Below are positions 1-11,435 of a stretch of DNA of 64,000 nucleotides, one piece after another. The position numbers and the translations under genes were made by a program. Position 1 is the stretch's first letter; the number at the start of each line of letters is the position of its first letter. The stretch comes from Aquatica leii (Eukaryota > Arthropoda > Insecta > Coleoptera > Lampyridae), in assembly GCA_035610365.1 (NCBI GenBank), contig CM069438.1, positions 30,559,869 through 30,623,868 on the forward strand. Direction: 5' to 3'. Under the pieces are notes generated by a model. It was given only the letters and a program-made list of their open reading frames with translations, was not told where the DNA came from and ran no database searches.

Positions 1-930
1 ATCGCCAGCCACCAGCGTCCACCCGAGGTGTCGCGTCCTTTTTTACCCATGTTAACCTTATGGAGTTGCAGTCAGTTATTACGGTAAAAATGACGTCCAT
101 ACAAATAATTGCAAAAATCTTTTACAGTTTCCATAAACAGCAAGCGTTTCTAATTCATAGCTGTGATAGCGCGTTTCAGCATCGGTTGTCTGTCGACCTA
201 AGGTGTACGCTTAATGCCTTATAAGCAATGACTATTTTGCTTTTGTAATAATACACCTCCGATTCCACGCTTACTAGCGTCCTATGTGGATTTGTGTTTC
301 GGCGTTCGCATGATAAATTGCTAAAGTTGGAGCAGCTACCAGTTCGCTTCTTTAATTGTTTGGCTTTTAAGGCAGAACTCTGAATGTATTTTCGGAAATA
401 AGACGCTGAACCAACAAATTGACGTGTTTGATGGACATTTGTAGGAGTTGGAAAATCTTTTAACTGCCGCTAGTTTGTTTCGAGAGGGTGTTAAGCTACC
501 ATCGCGAATTTCAGTTCCTAAGTATTCGACAGAACCGCATTACTGAGGGTATTCAAAACTTTATCAAGTCACTGTAACGCTTCTGACGCTGTTTTAGCCG
601 CAATTAAAATATCGTCTAAATACACTAGAACATAACCATGTCTTAACCTTCCCAAAGTTATTTATTGCTCTTTGAAAAACCGCAGGCGCACTCGAAAGGC
701 CAAATGCTACTCTAGTATATTGATAGTGACTGTCGGGTGTTACAAAAGCCGCAAATTTTCTACCGTCTTGTGCCATACTTATTTGATGATAACCAGATTT
801 CAAATCTAAAACCGTAAATACGTCACTTCCCGCTAATTGTTTCAACTGATCTTCGATAAGCGGTAGAGGATATCGATCCTTTATTTACAGTGATAGCGTT
901 TAACTTGCGGTAGTCAACCAACATCCTTAA
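1..930 (-). pseudogene. pol: Gypsy pol remnant: reverse transcriptase and RNase H
   Basis: Translation of the minus strand shows the reverse transcriptase fingers (VDYRKLNAITVNK near 885-925), the palm motif LDLKSGYHQI near 785-815, FGLSSAPAVFQRAI near 675-720, and the catalytic YLDDILIAA at about 596-622. The thumb follows (FPTPTNVHQTRQFVGSASYF near 400-460), then RNase H pieces including RYHSYELETLAV near 135-175. A 1-base frameshift separates VNK from DRYPLPLIEDQL, another lies just before the YLDD box, and the RNase H part has several stops. This would normally copy element RNA into DNA; it is plainly inactive. The region between domains matches the family in order and spacing, so the call is secure although the open frame covers only 594-845. 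Confidence 0.85.
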
Positions 931-2464
931 CTCCCCCATTCTTTTCTTTTATTCACATTATAGGGCTCGCATAAGGTGAAACGGTTGGGTTCAATTATTT
1001 GTTTTTGTAATAGATCATCCACAATTGCGCTCTACTTTTTTCTCTCTTTCGAACATGGATAAGAGGTACGGTTTGTAAGTAATTGGCAACTAAATCGATG
1101 TTAGTTCGATGTGCATTTCCAAATCAATACTGCTTAAAAGCGCGTTATTTTCATTAAAGCATCTTTTTTGATATTTCTGTAAATTATGTCTTGCAGACGT
1201 CTTCTTTTCGTCTTCTATTGATGCCAACACCTGTTTGCGTAGTAACTTCGTTAATTTCTAAACCTCTCAAGAACATGTGCCCTTAGGAATATCTATATTT
1301 TTGAACGTTTATATTTCTCTAATTTTTATCACGCTCATCCCATCGTGAATCTTTATTTTATTAGCCGGTAATATTAAGGTGAGACCGTCTCTACATTGTT
1401 CGGATGTCCCTTAAATTTACAATAATTATGTTCTTTTGGAGTTAAATTTTGTGCAATTCGCCTTTTTGTGTCCTTTCGCGTTTGCACGAATAATATCAAT
1501 TGATCTTTTCATTACGAAATAATTGTGAAAAACCGGCTTATTTTTATGAAATGGTTTATCTACATCACGATTGTTTACTTTCGCATCTTCCGTATTAGCA
1601 TTGATTATGTATTAGCTACCAAATATTTTAATAATTGTTTTGTAGTTAGTAATAAACTGACGCTCTGCACAACTGATTTGAAAATGGATCTAGTGGTCTG
1701 ATGTTTGCTCCTTCCCCAAATTTACAAGCTCTTTTAACTTACAGTAAATTCCTTTGTTGTGGAAGAAAAAGCTTCAATTAAATTTGTTTTCCAATCTTCA
1801 CACGAGATTGAGGTCTTCTTGATTATTGTACCAAGTTCTAGCGTTACCTTTAACTTATTGACATGCAAAATATACGATCCCCATCGTTCCATCTGAAAAC
1901 GTCTCCAGTAGAATCAATGGTATGCAGCCACTGCACCATAGCGTCATGTTATCTAATCTGCCGCTAAACGCTGTCTATTCTTCCCTGGTAACGACTCGAT
2001 TTCGCGTTCAATTTGTTTTTCAGTTTTTTGAATTTCTCATTAAAATTGCGGTTTTCGCAAGAAACATCACTTTAACTATCACTACTACACGTACTACAAG
2101 AAGCGTCATTGTCACTACTCGTGTTCGCACGCCAAGCCTTTCTATTTGTCTTAAGCATTTTTAATGCGTTTTATTATAACTTACCGAATTGGTTGACTCA
2201 TGCGTCGCTATTTTTTTGCACTTATCGCAGTTACCGCACAATGAAAAAAAACAGTCGGACGTAATTTAGTAAGCTTTAAGCAAATAAGTTTTTGTTTTTA
2301 ATCGCAACGTAGGCGAATCCGGCTTCTGATTTGTTAGAGTTTGTTTTTCAACAAAACACTAATTATACGAACTTCTGTATTAGAGCAAAAACATAAATTC
2401 ATGCTGTATAGATTTGAACGTTCGGTATCGAACTGACTCCTAAATCTTATATGCATATGCATGT
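1..2464 (-). mobile_element. Decayed Ty3/Gypsy LTR retrotransposon, outer element (internal part)
   Basis: Reading the minus strand from high to low coordinates gives reverse transcriptase then RNase H motifs, so the 3' half of the element runs off the left window edge. Many stops and frameshifts are present. The part upstream of the polymerase (about 940-2464) should hold protease and gag; only a weak Cys-rich stretch near 2210-2245 (Cys-Gly-Asn-Cys-Asp-Lys-Cys) is visible. The element is interrupted at 2464 by the plus-strand Gypsy element, and its 5' LTR appears to resume at 7287-7447. Identification as Ty3/Gypsy is secure; the clade is not. Confidence 0.8.
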
Positions 2465-2684
2465 TGTAGGGATACATCTGCTCTGACGTTCCCGCCTTAC
2501 AAATAAGGTAGCAAAAATATGCTCCGCATTGCTAGGGGTAATTATATAAGAAGAGGTGCGCTGGCGGAAAAGACATCTTTCCTTCGCTTCGCTCATAGCT
2601 TCTGTTCAAATCAAGTTGTACTGTAAATAAAAATGTATATAGAGAGGAGGAGTTCATTAATTACCATTACCAGCAACAACCAAA
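2465..2684 (+). repeat. 5' LTR of the plus-strand Gypsy element
   Basis: It begins TGTAGGGATACATC and pairs with 7067-7286. Shared stretches include TTCCCGCCTTAC, ATATGCTCCGCATT, GGGGTAATTATATAAGAAG and GCGCTGGCGGAAAAGACATC. ATTATATAAG at about 2540 is a plausible TATA box. The two LTRs differ by many substitutions and indels, so the insertion is old. Confidence 0.85.
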
Positions 2685-2685
2685 T

Positions 2686-2700
2686 TGGTGACCCTGATAA
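2686..2700 (+). other. Primer-binding site, tRNA-Trp-like
   Basis: TGGTGACCCTGATAA follows the 5' LTR by one base. The first nine bases match the complement of tRNA-Trp ends (TGGTGACCC); the rest has decayed. The family link to a Trp primer is known for CsRn1-type elements and is used here as inference. Confidence 0.6.
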
Positions 2701-3322
2701 ATACCATGTTTTGAAATATTAGTAAGTAATTAGTGTTAATAATTTAAGCTAGGTGTTTGGCGAAATAATGCATACAAGTAACGCTATTAACGATGAGTTA
2801 CAATCTGGGGATGGCGACTCGCAAATCAGCAAAATGGCGACCACGCGTTTAAAATTCTACCAAATTTTGGCGAGAGGAGCCGGCGTTATGGTTCATACAA
2901 CTAGAAAACGCAATTTAAAATCAACACAACATTAAGAGCGACACCACTAAATTTAATTACACGATCAAGCAATCCCCGAAAACGAATACAGATTCTAAGA
3001 AGCAAAAGACATTTTGCTAGCACCACCCGCACAGCAGACGCATGATAAATTGGAAACTGAATTAATTGCGAGATCACTGAATATCACTGCAAGAACAAAA
3101 CATCTGAAGGCTATTAGAACATGAGTAAATTGGGGATAGAACGCCTTCGCAATTCATGCGTCACCTAAAAAATTTAGCGGGAAACGATGTTAGCGAGAAG
3201 CTTTTACAAAGTTTGTGGCGTGGACGTTCATCTTAATAGTATGTAAGCAATCTTCGTGGTAGCTGCAATTTGAAAAGAGTCTCGATGATCAAGCTGTCCT
3301 AGCTGATACAATTTTTAGCACG

Positions 3323-3583
3323 ATGAATACAAGTTTTCAGGCTGCAGTGTCAGTTCCAACATCTACAGGGGCTACACAAACACAACTGGAAGCTAAAATA
3401 GAAGCTCTTACTCAGCAAGTAGCAGAATCCATGTGTAAAATTGGAGCAGCAACAGGGAACGCTCTATACAGCAGGTCCTGCTTTCGACACCGATCCAATT
3501 CCAGATCGAAGCAATATCAGTCTACTTCAGGATTATGTTGGTATCACTACAAGTTTAAACCGTGCTGGGAAAGTGATGTGTAG
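3323..3583 (+). pseudogene. gag: Gag remnant of the plus-strand Gypsy element
   Basis: The frame at 3323-3583 carries a Thr/Gln-rich and coiled-coil-like stretch (TQLEAKIEALTQQVAES) typical of the C-terminal part of CsRn1-like Gag proteins, but no zinc knuckle is preserved. It lies between the 5' LTR and the protease, where gag belongs. An upstream frame at 2753-2935 may be an N-terminal piece of the same gene; that is uncertain. No intact Gag can be translated. Confidence 0.5.
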
Positions 3584-3639
3584 AACCATGTAACTTCCAT
3601 AAACAGGAAAACTAGGAAGGAAGACAACACTAGCGGCTA

Positions 3640-6560
3640 TGAGTCTTCCCACCTTCAACACCATGTCGCTTGTTTGTAATGGAAAGAAGAACATACTAAA
3701 ATCAACACTCCTCATAGATACTGGTGCCGATATTAGTATACATCCTGTGAACCTAATAAAATCAAGTGTTAAGTAAAAAGTGATTTTTTCGTTATTTGAC
3801 AAACTATACAAAAATACAAACTCATGGATTTGTAACATTAGAACTAAACTTAAAGCTAAGAAGATCCTTTTTGTATGTTTTATAATAGCTGATATCGACA
3901 AACCAATAATCGGGTCAGACTTTTTAAATTATTTTAGTTTATTAGTAGACATTAGGAATAAGAGACTCATAGACAATTCTACATTTTTGACATCCCTGGT
4001 AAACTAGTGCAATGCAAAACAGTGACCATTAAAACACCATTAGTGACAATGAGTATCATACCTAAGTGAATTCCCTCCCTCACAAACGTTTGTGCATTAA
4101 TACCAAAAAGTGATGTATCTTTACAGTGCACTACATAGATACTACACCTGGTCTACTCAGTGACTAATCGACCAATAAAGATTAGCATTATTATTATTAT
4201 TATTATTATTCGCTTGCCATTGCGAAACAAGAATTTAAACTGATGCTGCAACAAGGCATAATACAATCATCTAAGAGTAACTGGTCCTCACCTATCCTTT
4301 TGGCACCCAAAAAGAATGGTGAATTTCGTCCATGTGGAGATTATAGATCGCTCAACGCAAGAACAATTCACGACTGCTATCCAATCCCACACATCGAAGA
4401 CTTCACACACCTGCTTTGGGGCAAAACGGTATTTTCTACAATTGACTTGGTCAAGGCATTTAATCAAATACCAGTACACCCTGATGATGTGTAGTGAAAA
4501 CAGCAATTACAACACCATTTGGTCTATACGAATTCCTTCGAATGCCCTTTGGGTTACGTAATGCTGCACAAACCTTTCAGCGTTTCATTGACGGCGTCAC
4601 AAGCGACTTAGACTTCTGTTACAGTTATGTTGATGATATATTGCAGCATCAGAAACACAAGAAGAGCACATTATACATCTTCGTACCCTTTTTCAAACGC
4701 TCTGGACGAATATGGCATATGCATTAATGCTAGCAAATGCATATTTGGCCAGACATACAAGTAACCTTTTGGGTTATTCCATCAATAGCAATGGATGTGC
4801 ACCACCCACTACCAGAGTTGAAGCATTAATCAACTCCGACAAACCAAAGACAATTATGGATCTAAGAAGGTTCCTTGGAATGGCAAACTATTACAGACGT
4901 TTCATTCCAGGAGCAGCATCAATTCAGGCACCTTTGAATCAGTTCCTTGGGGGTGGTAGTAAAGCAAAACAGCAAAACACTCATTGAATGGAACAATGAA
5001 GCAAGCAATGCCTTCTTAATAACATCAAGAATGCTCAGGCAAACGCAGCAATGTTAGTATTATCCCTTCCCCTAACGGCATCACTTTCCATCATGGCTGA
5101 TGCATCTAATAATGGAATGGGTGGAGTTTTACAACAACTAATAAAACACCAGTGGCAACCACTCTGCATTTTTTCAAAGAATTTAATAAAGCAACAGAAA
5201 TACTCAGCATATGATCGAGAACTCCTAGCAGCATACTGTGTTATTAAGTACTTCAAGCATGCAGTAGAAGGCAGACAGTTCACCTTATTTACCGAATACA
5301 AACCTTTAACATTTGGCGTTAAACCAGAAACTTGAAAAATGTACAATCACTTAATAACCCGAAGATTTGGATTATATCAGCCCAATTCACAACGGATATT
5401 CAACACGCTGGTTGGAGTAGATAATGCCCGTGTGACACGCTTGTCACGAATTAACAGCACCACAACATTGGCTCCTATTAACTACTAACTAAGTAAATTG
5501 CAAGAAAAACCGATCTAGAACTTAAACAGTTACAGTCATCGCCAGGTTCAGAAATCAAGAAAATATTCTTCCCTGAATATGACGTTCATATTTTCTGTGA
5601 TGTATCCACTAACAAAATTCGACCATGTGTTCCACAACAGCAGAGATTCCAAGCGTTCACAGTTTACACAATCCATCGCACTCCAGGAATAAAAGCTACA
5701 ACAAAGTTAGTCACTTCAGATTTGTATGGCCAGCAGTCAACATAGATTGCAGGAAATGGTGTCAAACAGTGTATTCCTACAAAAGAAATAAAATCACCAG
5801 ACATGTTACCACACCACTGCACAATGTCGCTCCACCATCACAAAGGTTTGAACACGCTCACACAGATATAATCGGTCCACTGCTTCCTTCTAAAAGGCAA
5901 TGATCTATTGTTTAACATGTATAGATCGATTCACAAGATAGCCAGAGGTTATTCTATCTCCCCAAGCTACAGCAGAGACAGTTGCTTTTGCATTTTATTC
6001 CTCACTGGATTGCAAGATTTGGAGTGCCTTTACGCATAATCACAGACAGAGGTCGGCAATTTGACTCAACTTTATTTTCAATGCTAGTTAAGCTTACTGG
6101 TACAAAACATATCAGAACTACTGCGTACTATCCACAGATAATGGAATAGTTGAAACCGATTGCATAGACAATTGAAGGCATCTATTAAATGCCAAGCTAA
6201 TGACTCAGTGGGTTGAGAGTTTACCACTCGCCTTACTTGGTATACGATCAGCAATTAAAAGAAGACCTCCAGGCAATCCTTGTTTAACTAGTATATGGAC
6301 AAAACCTAAAACTACCCGGCGAATTTTTTGAGCCTGTCCAAGACGACAACGCCTCAGAATTCATCATCAAACTCCGCAAGCATTTTGCGAAGATAAAACC
6401 AATAAGTCCCAAACACTATAATAACCAAAAACCATTCATTTTCAAAGGAACTTAGCAACTGTCTCACATGTATTTGTTAGGGATGATTGTCCGAAAGCCT
6501 CCTTCAATCACCCTACAAAGGCCCTGTCTTTGTGCAATATCCCTAAACACCTAAAACAAT
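3640..6560 (+). pseudogene. pol: Pol remnant: protease, reverse transcriptase, RNase H, integrase
   Basis: Domains in order: aspartic protease with LLIDTGADISIHP at 3709-3747; reverse transcriptase in three broken frames, with RPCGDYRSLNARTIHDCYPI near 4328, STIDLVKAFNQIPVHPDD near 4435, TPFGLYEFLRMPFGLRNAAQ near 4506 and YVDDIL near 4625; thumb LRRFLGMANYYRRFIPGA near 4864; RNase H with IMADASNNGMGGVLQQ near 5091 and YDRELLAAYCVIKYF near 5212; and integrase catalytic-core pieces HTDIIGPL near 5858 and [10 protein letters not shown] near 6038. At least four frameshifts or stops interrupt it, so it cannot encode a working polyprotein. The catalytic acidic residues of protease (DTGA) and polymerase (YVDD) are still present. 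Order PR-RT-RH-IN identifies Ty3/Gypsy. Confidence 0.9.
4186..4210 (+). repeat. ATT microsatellite
   Basis: About eight perfect ATT/TTA units lie between the protease and reverse transcriptase parts of the Gypsy element; a likely post-insertion expansion. Confidence 0.9.
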
Positions 6561-7066
6561 AACTACTGAAATCGGTAGCAAACAAAGAAGCTATATCGAT
6601 GGATAGAATAAAACCAGCTGCTGACAATGCAGATGCCAACAAAAATTTAAGTAAGACTCCCTCCGAGGACACCCTTGTTATTCCTACAACTCCACCTAAC
6701 AGAACAGTTCAAAAAGGTAAAACACAGGAAAAAGAACAGTCCACAGCTACCACAAGATCAGGTAGAAAAGTGTGATTCTATCGAAGTATCAAGATTTGGA
6801 GTCGATAACTTGGTACACAACGTAGTACTTATTCAAAAAAATTGTGTCTTAAAACAGTTTTTATAGTTATGTGTGGTTATGTGTCATATTATGTTGTGTT
6901 ATATGTGAACTACAAATAGTCAAATGAACTACCTAATACCTAAGTGTTTAATCTTACGTTTCTTTTCCTAGTTTACATCTATTATTTCATATATATATAT
7001 ATATATTCATATAGTTTATATTTAATTATAACAATTTATTGTAGTTAATCACTGGCAAGGGGTACT

Positions 7067-7286
7067 TGTAGAGATATATCTTTGTTTGATCTGTTCCCGC
7101 CTTACAACAAGGCAGCAAAAAATATGCTCCGCATTAAGTAGGGGTAATTATATAAGAAGTAGTGCGCTGGCGGAAAAGACATCTTTTTCCTTCGCTTCGC
7201 CTGGCTTCGTTCAAATCGTTGTACTGTGCATAAAATGTATATAGAGGGAGGAGTCTATTAATTACCATTACTAGCAACAACTAAAA
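7067..7286 (+). repeat. 3' LTR of the plus-strand Gypsy element
   Basis: It begins TGTAGAGATATATC, is preceded by a purine-rich GGCAAGGGG (a possible polypurine tract) and ends CAACTAAA. It is the partner of 2465-2684 and is followed by ATGT at 7287-7290. Confidence 0.85.
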
Positions 7287-7447
7287 ATGTTGCCACCAAC
7301 CGTCGAGCCTTATATTCTTGATCGTTTTTACAATACATATATTTGTTTTTATCCATACTTGTTATTCCAAACTTTCAACTTTAGTTGGGTTGATTCGTAA
7401 ACTGTGACCCCAGTACCCATTGGAGGGGGCGCTGATTACATAACAAG
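7287..7447 (-). repeat. Probable 5' LTR and primer site of the outer minus-strand Gypsy element
   Basis: On the minus strand this reads TGTTATGTAATCAGCGCCCC (7447 downward), a start common in insect Gypsy LTRs, and ends at a TTGGTGGCA-type primer site near 7296-7305 abutting the inserted element. It fits as the 5' end of the element whose polymerase lies at 1-930. The LTR would be only about 140 bp, and no 3' partner is in the window. Confidence 0.5.
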
Positions 7448-7600
7448 TCTTCAGTTTAAAAGGATGATGTTTGTGCACGTGTTTATATGTGTTGGTATTT
7501 AAATATGTTATCAGGTCTGGTTTATTTGTTTAATTTACTGTAATTTGAGATGTCCTTGCTTTTATGATGCGTGTTATTAGTTTTGTTTATAAGCTAACTA
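7448..7600. other. Unassigned AT-rich sequence
   Basis: No coding frame or structured repeat recognised. A short phrase, TTTATATGTGTTGGTATTT, recurs at 62934-62952. Confidence 0.5.
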
Positions 7601-7766
7601 AAAAATGTTTTAGGAAAATATTTTTAAAATTTTTCAGAATATCAATGTTTAAATGAAATATTTTTAAAACGCAACAAATATATATTTTTTAAAACATTTT
7701 TTATTTTACCTGTTTTAAAATGTAACGTTTTTAAAACATGAAAAAAACGTTTCCTTGTTGATTGGG

Positions 7767-8877
7767 CCATATATTCAAGTTACTTTTATTTAAGCCATGT
7801 AACTGTAGTTGGAATAAATTACTTTTTCGTGTAATCGCATTTAAAAAGTAGTTAGTTACTCCTTTTTACCTACAAAGATAGTTAAACTACTTTTTAATGG
7901 CTTAACTAGCTTACTAGTAATTAAACTACTTTATTAGCAGATTCAATTACATGCAACACTATTCTATTGGATTGCAAATTAAAACGTGCCAAAGATAAAG
8001 TGTTGTGCATCACTGAGTAAAGATTCAGAAAAAGCAGTTATAAAGGCAATAACTATACCAAATATTAAACTGACATGGGTAAAAGCCCTTCCAAGTAATA
8101 AACAGTACCGCAGAAGTGAAGTCTATTCAAAAAATTTATAAATACAGCAAACCTAATTTGTTCTTAAATGTTAAATGTCTGCTGATCTAAACGTAAACAA
8201 AGATATTACTTCAATAAAGCGAAGATTTTTTTTAAAATTTTGATAAACGTTTGTCTAAAAAATTACACATTTCCTTTTGGATACGAAAGAATGAACATGA
8301 TCACAAAACCAGAAAATAGAACTGAAATTATTGGAAATACCTGGAAGATAACAAAATTCATATATCAGGTTAGATGATTATAATTTTTTTTAAATTTTCT
8401 GTTAGATATAATAGAATTTTACCTTTCAACAGCTGCTCTGGTGCAATTATTTTCGTTTGCCACATCATAAATTCCCGCTCAAAAGAGCTTCAAAGCGTTG
8501 TCTGGATGCTCATTTTTGGAAAAGTTAGTTTTATTAAAGGTTTATTTTACATTTTTTTGAGAATTTGTATAAAAAATAGATGTACAGGATAATCAAATAA
8601 TAGTACCTACGCGTTAAGAAATTTGTCTTCGTGTGTGAGCGTGATTGATTACTTTGTCTTCTTTAATTTTATAATAATTCAGTTTCTATACTTGTGTTTA
8701 TAGTTGACTGGAAAGTGGTATAGCAAATTAATCTCGTCTTAGAACTAATTTTTCTACAGGTACTTGAAAAAATAACTTATATTTTAGAATAAAATCCTAC
8801 ACTACTTTTTAAAAAAGTGGTAACTTTGAAGTTACTAGTTAACTACTTTTTATAAAGCAACTTGGCCAACTCCTTGG
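7767..8877 (+). mobile_element. hAT transposon remnant, copy A
   Basis: Both edges are rich in GTTACTTTTT/AGTAACTACTTTTT-type subterminal repeats, and the right end (TTGGCCAACTCCTTGG) is a decayed form of the TTGCCCAGCTCTG end in copies B and C. On the other strand B and C give CAGAGCTGGGCAAGTTGC, a typical hAT end. The middle (about 7990-8590) holds decayed transposase matching 41700-42190. The left end is lost where the CCCAATCAGC-type element end (7766) abuts. This copy lacks element F1 and so supplies its empty site (CAATTACATGC at about 7946). Confidence 0.6.
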
Positions 8878-9276
8878 TATTACCACAATTTTTTAAACAA
8901 ATACGCGGGCACCTATTAATATCTGTTATTGCTGAAAAGCAAAAAGAGTCCAACATTTTTATACACAAATGTTAACAGAACTGTTGTTGTAATATAAATA
9001 AGCGCGCTTATCAATTACAAGGTCAGTGATAATTAGTATCAGTTTAATGCTGGAGTTCATACTGAACTAAATTCCAGCAAGTATAATAAATTCGCCTCTA
9101 TAGGATTCCTTCACTCATAGACTAAATTAAACACTTTAATGTTTACGTCACTGTTTTTTGTAGATAATACATAACTGACGTTTTACTACGCCAACATATT
9201 TAGAAGGTTGTACAGAAAAATTTTTTCACCCATCGCCTTTTTACAAATGCGTGTAAGGGCTTGGGCACTTCAATTG

Positions 9277-10987
9277 TTATTCACCAGCATGCTTTATTTA
9301 ATACGCTTCTTCAAAAGATACAATTGGTTGCTACAGTAATCACATAGATTGCATTTAAATGGTTTTTCGCTAGTGTGCGGGCCACATATGTGCTTTTAAT
9401 TTATCCTTTTCGGTTAGCACAGTAATCTGACATATATTGCATTTAAATGGTTTTTCGCTAGTGTGCGTATTACATATGTGCTTTTTAAATTATGCTTTTG
9501 GTTAGTAGAGTAATCACATATATTGCATTTAAATGGTTTTTCACCAGTGTGCTTACACATATGTGCTCTTAAAGTCAATTTGCACAGTAGTAATCACAAA
9601 TATTGCATTTAAATGGTTTTTCACCTGTGTGCTTATACATATGTGCTTTTGCAAAGTATTCTTTCTCGTTAGTACAGTAACTACATATATTGCATTTAAA
9701 TGGTTTTTCGCTAGTGTGCTGCATACATATGTGCTTTTTAAATTATGCTTTTGGTTAGTAGAGTAATCACATTTATTGCATTTAAATGGTTTTTCGCTAG
9801 TGTGCTTACACATATGTGCTTTTAAATTATGCTTTTAGTTAGTAGAGTAATCACATATATTGCATTTTAAATGGTTTTTTTCACCAGTGTGCGACACATA
9901 TGTGCTCTTAAAGTCAATTTGGTGGTACAGTGTAATCACAAATATTGCATTTAAATGGTTTTTCACCTGTGTGCTTATACATATGTGTTTTTAAAGTATT
10001 CTTTCTGTTAGTACAGTAATCTCATTATATTTGCATTTAAAATGATTTTTCCTCATTGTGTGTACGCATATGCTTTTTAAATTTTCCATTAAGTTACAGC
10101 AGTAATCATACAAAGATTGCATTTTAATGGTTTTTCGCTTAAAGCGCTTACGCATATGTGCTTTTAAAGTATCCTTTCAAGTTAGAAGAGTAATCACATT
10201 TATTGCATTTAAATGGTTTTTCACCAGTGTGCTTACACATATGTGCTTTTAAACCCACTTTAAAAGCTACAACAGTAATCACATATATTGCATTTAAATG
10301 TTTCACCAGTGTGTTGACATACATGAATTTTTAAACTCTCCTAGATAATTGCTACAGTAATCACATATATTGCATTTAAATATTTTCTTTGTGTAAAAGG
10401 CCGCAAGATATGCCTTGTTAAATAGGGAGAGCTGATCAGATAGCAGTAATTACATATATGGTATTTAAATGATGTTCTGCCAGTGTGTTGCATTTGCAGG
10501 TGTTTAATTAAAATAATCTTCTTGTTAGAATTAAAATTGCAGTTGTAGCAATAATATAGTTTTGTTTTAGAAGTTTCCTCAAGACATTCAGGCACATCTT
10601 GTTGATTTCTAAGTTGCTATCCCTAATGATTTGCAAGCTTGTAAGTTCAACTTTAATGTTATGAGCTTGCAACTCTTTAATTATACTCTGCAAGTTTCTG
10701 GCAGTTGTTTCTGGGTTTGTATACAGAGTTGCTTAAATTCATATATTTCTTCAATTGCAATCATACAACCATTACATGCACTGGGATTTGCATGCCTAAA
10801 TCCTATAAGAAAATTTATGCTTATTCGATAGAATTGCAATCAGTTGTACTCACAATCTTTGGTAGAAAGTTCAACAATTTGAATTGTAGTAGTCAACTTA
10901 TTGTCATTATTCAGAAAGTAATACTGTTCGCTTTCTACAATTTCTACTGAACAAATCTGACGTAACTTTTGCTGATTTTTCTCCCAT
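9277..10987 (-). pseudogene. ZAD C2H2 zinc-finger gene, copy A, dead
   Basis: The sequence aligns along its whole length with the intact genes at 42840-44604 and 59549-61475. The ATG is at 10985-10987 and the stop-equivalent near 9277. In exon 1 the CRIC of the ZAD domain is lost by substitutions and a frameshift. The finger region keeps scattered linkers (EKPFKCN) and finger cores but is broken by dozens of small indels; only fragments such as 9553-9813 and 10341-10595 remain open. About as many fingers as copy B can be traced. It would have encoded a nuclear DNA-binding regulator. The mutations are spread evenly, consistent with long neutral decay or with a low-quality assembly stretch. Confidence 0.9.
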
Positions 10988-11435
10988 ATAGATCTTGTTC
11001 AGTGTTGCTTAAAAACAGCTGTACTTTTATTATTTATTGTATTATCAAAGAACAAAAGATATGTTCATCAGCAGAATATCGCGATCAGCATCGTTACTAG
11101 AAAGTGTCTGCCATACCACACCTTTGGCAGTGTTCAATGCAACGCAGTTTTAATTTTAACTTTTTGTTATTAATCATTAAAAAAGAATACTGGGGTTAAT
11201 TGACCATATTCAAAGGGTTAATTCTACACCTTTACATTTGCATGAATCTTGCTACCTATCAATTCCTGATATTTCAAGTGAATGCGAACGGTAAAGGGTG
11301 CTCAGAATTTATAATCTCATCAGTTTTGAACAAAATTTAATTAAGCAAGTGACATACAGCCCTAAGGATGTATCATCTCACGTTATACAATAACGTGCAC
11401 GTTACGAGAATTTCACGTTTTATCTAACCACTATT

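Larger units (their letters stand above)
2465..7286 (+). mobile_element. Ty3/Gypsy LTR retrotransposon, CsRn1/Kabuki-like, defective
   Basis: Two direct repeats of about 220 bp (2465-2684 and 7067-7286) flank gag, protease, reverse transcriptase, RNase H and integrase remnants in that order. A primer site beginning TGGTGACCCTGA lies 2 bases after the 5' LTR. The tetranucleotide ATGT occurs just before the 5' LTR (2461-2464) and at 7287-7290, the expected target duplication. The element sits inside the 5' leader of the minus-strand Gypsy element, in opposite orientation. The primer site resembles the complement of the tRNA-Trp 3' end, which is the primer known for the CsRn1/Kabuki clade; clade assignment is inference from that and the polymerase wording. 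Confidence 0.85.

Noticed and set aside
1922-2164. 80-codon plus-strand frame within the outer Gypsy remnant
   Set aside because: Low-complexity Thr/Arg translation antisense to the decayed element, with no supporting feature.
9533-9766. Plus-strand frame opposite the dead zinc-finger gene
   Set aside because: It is the antisense of finger repeats and is not conserved in the intact copies.
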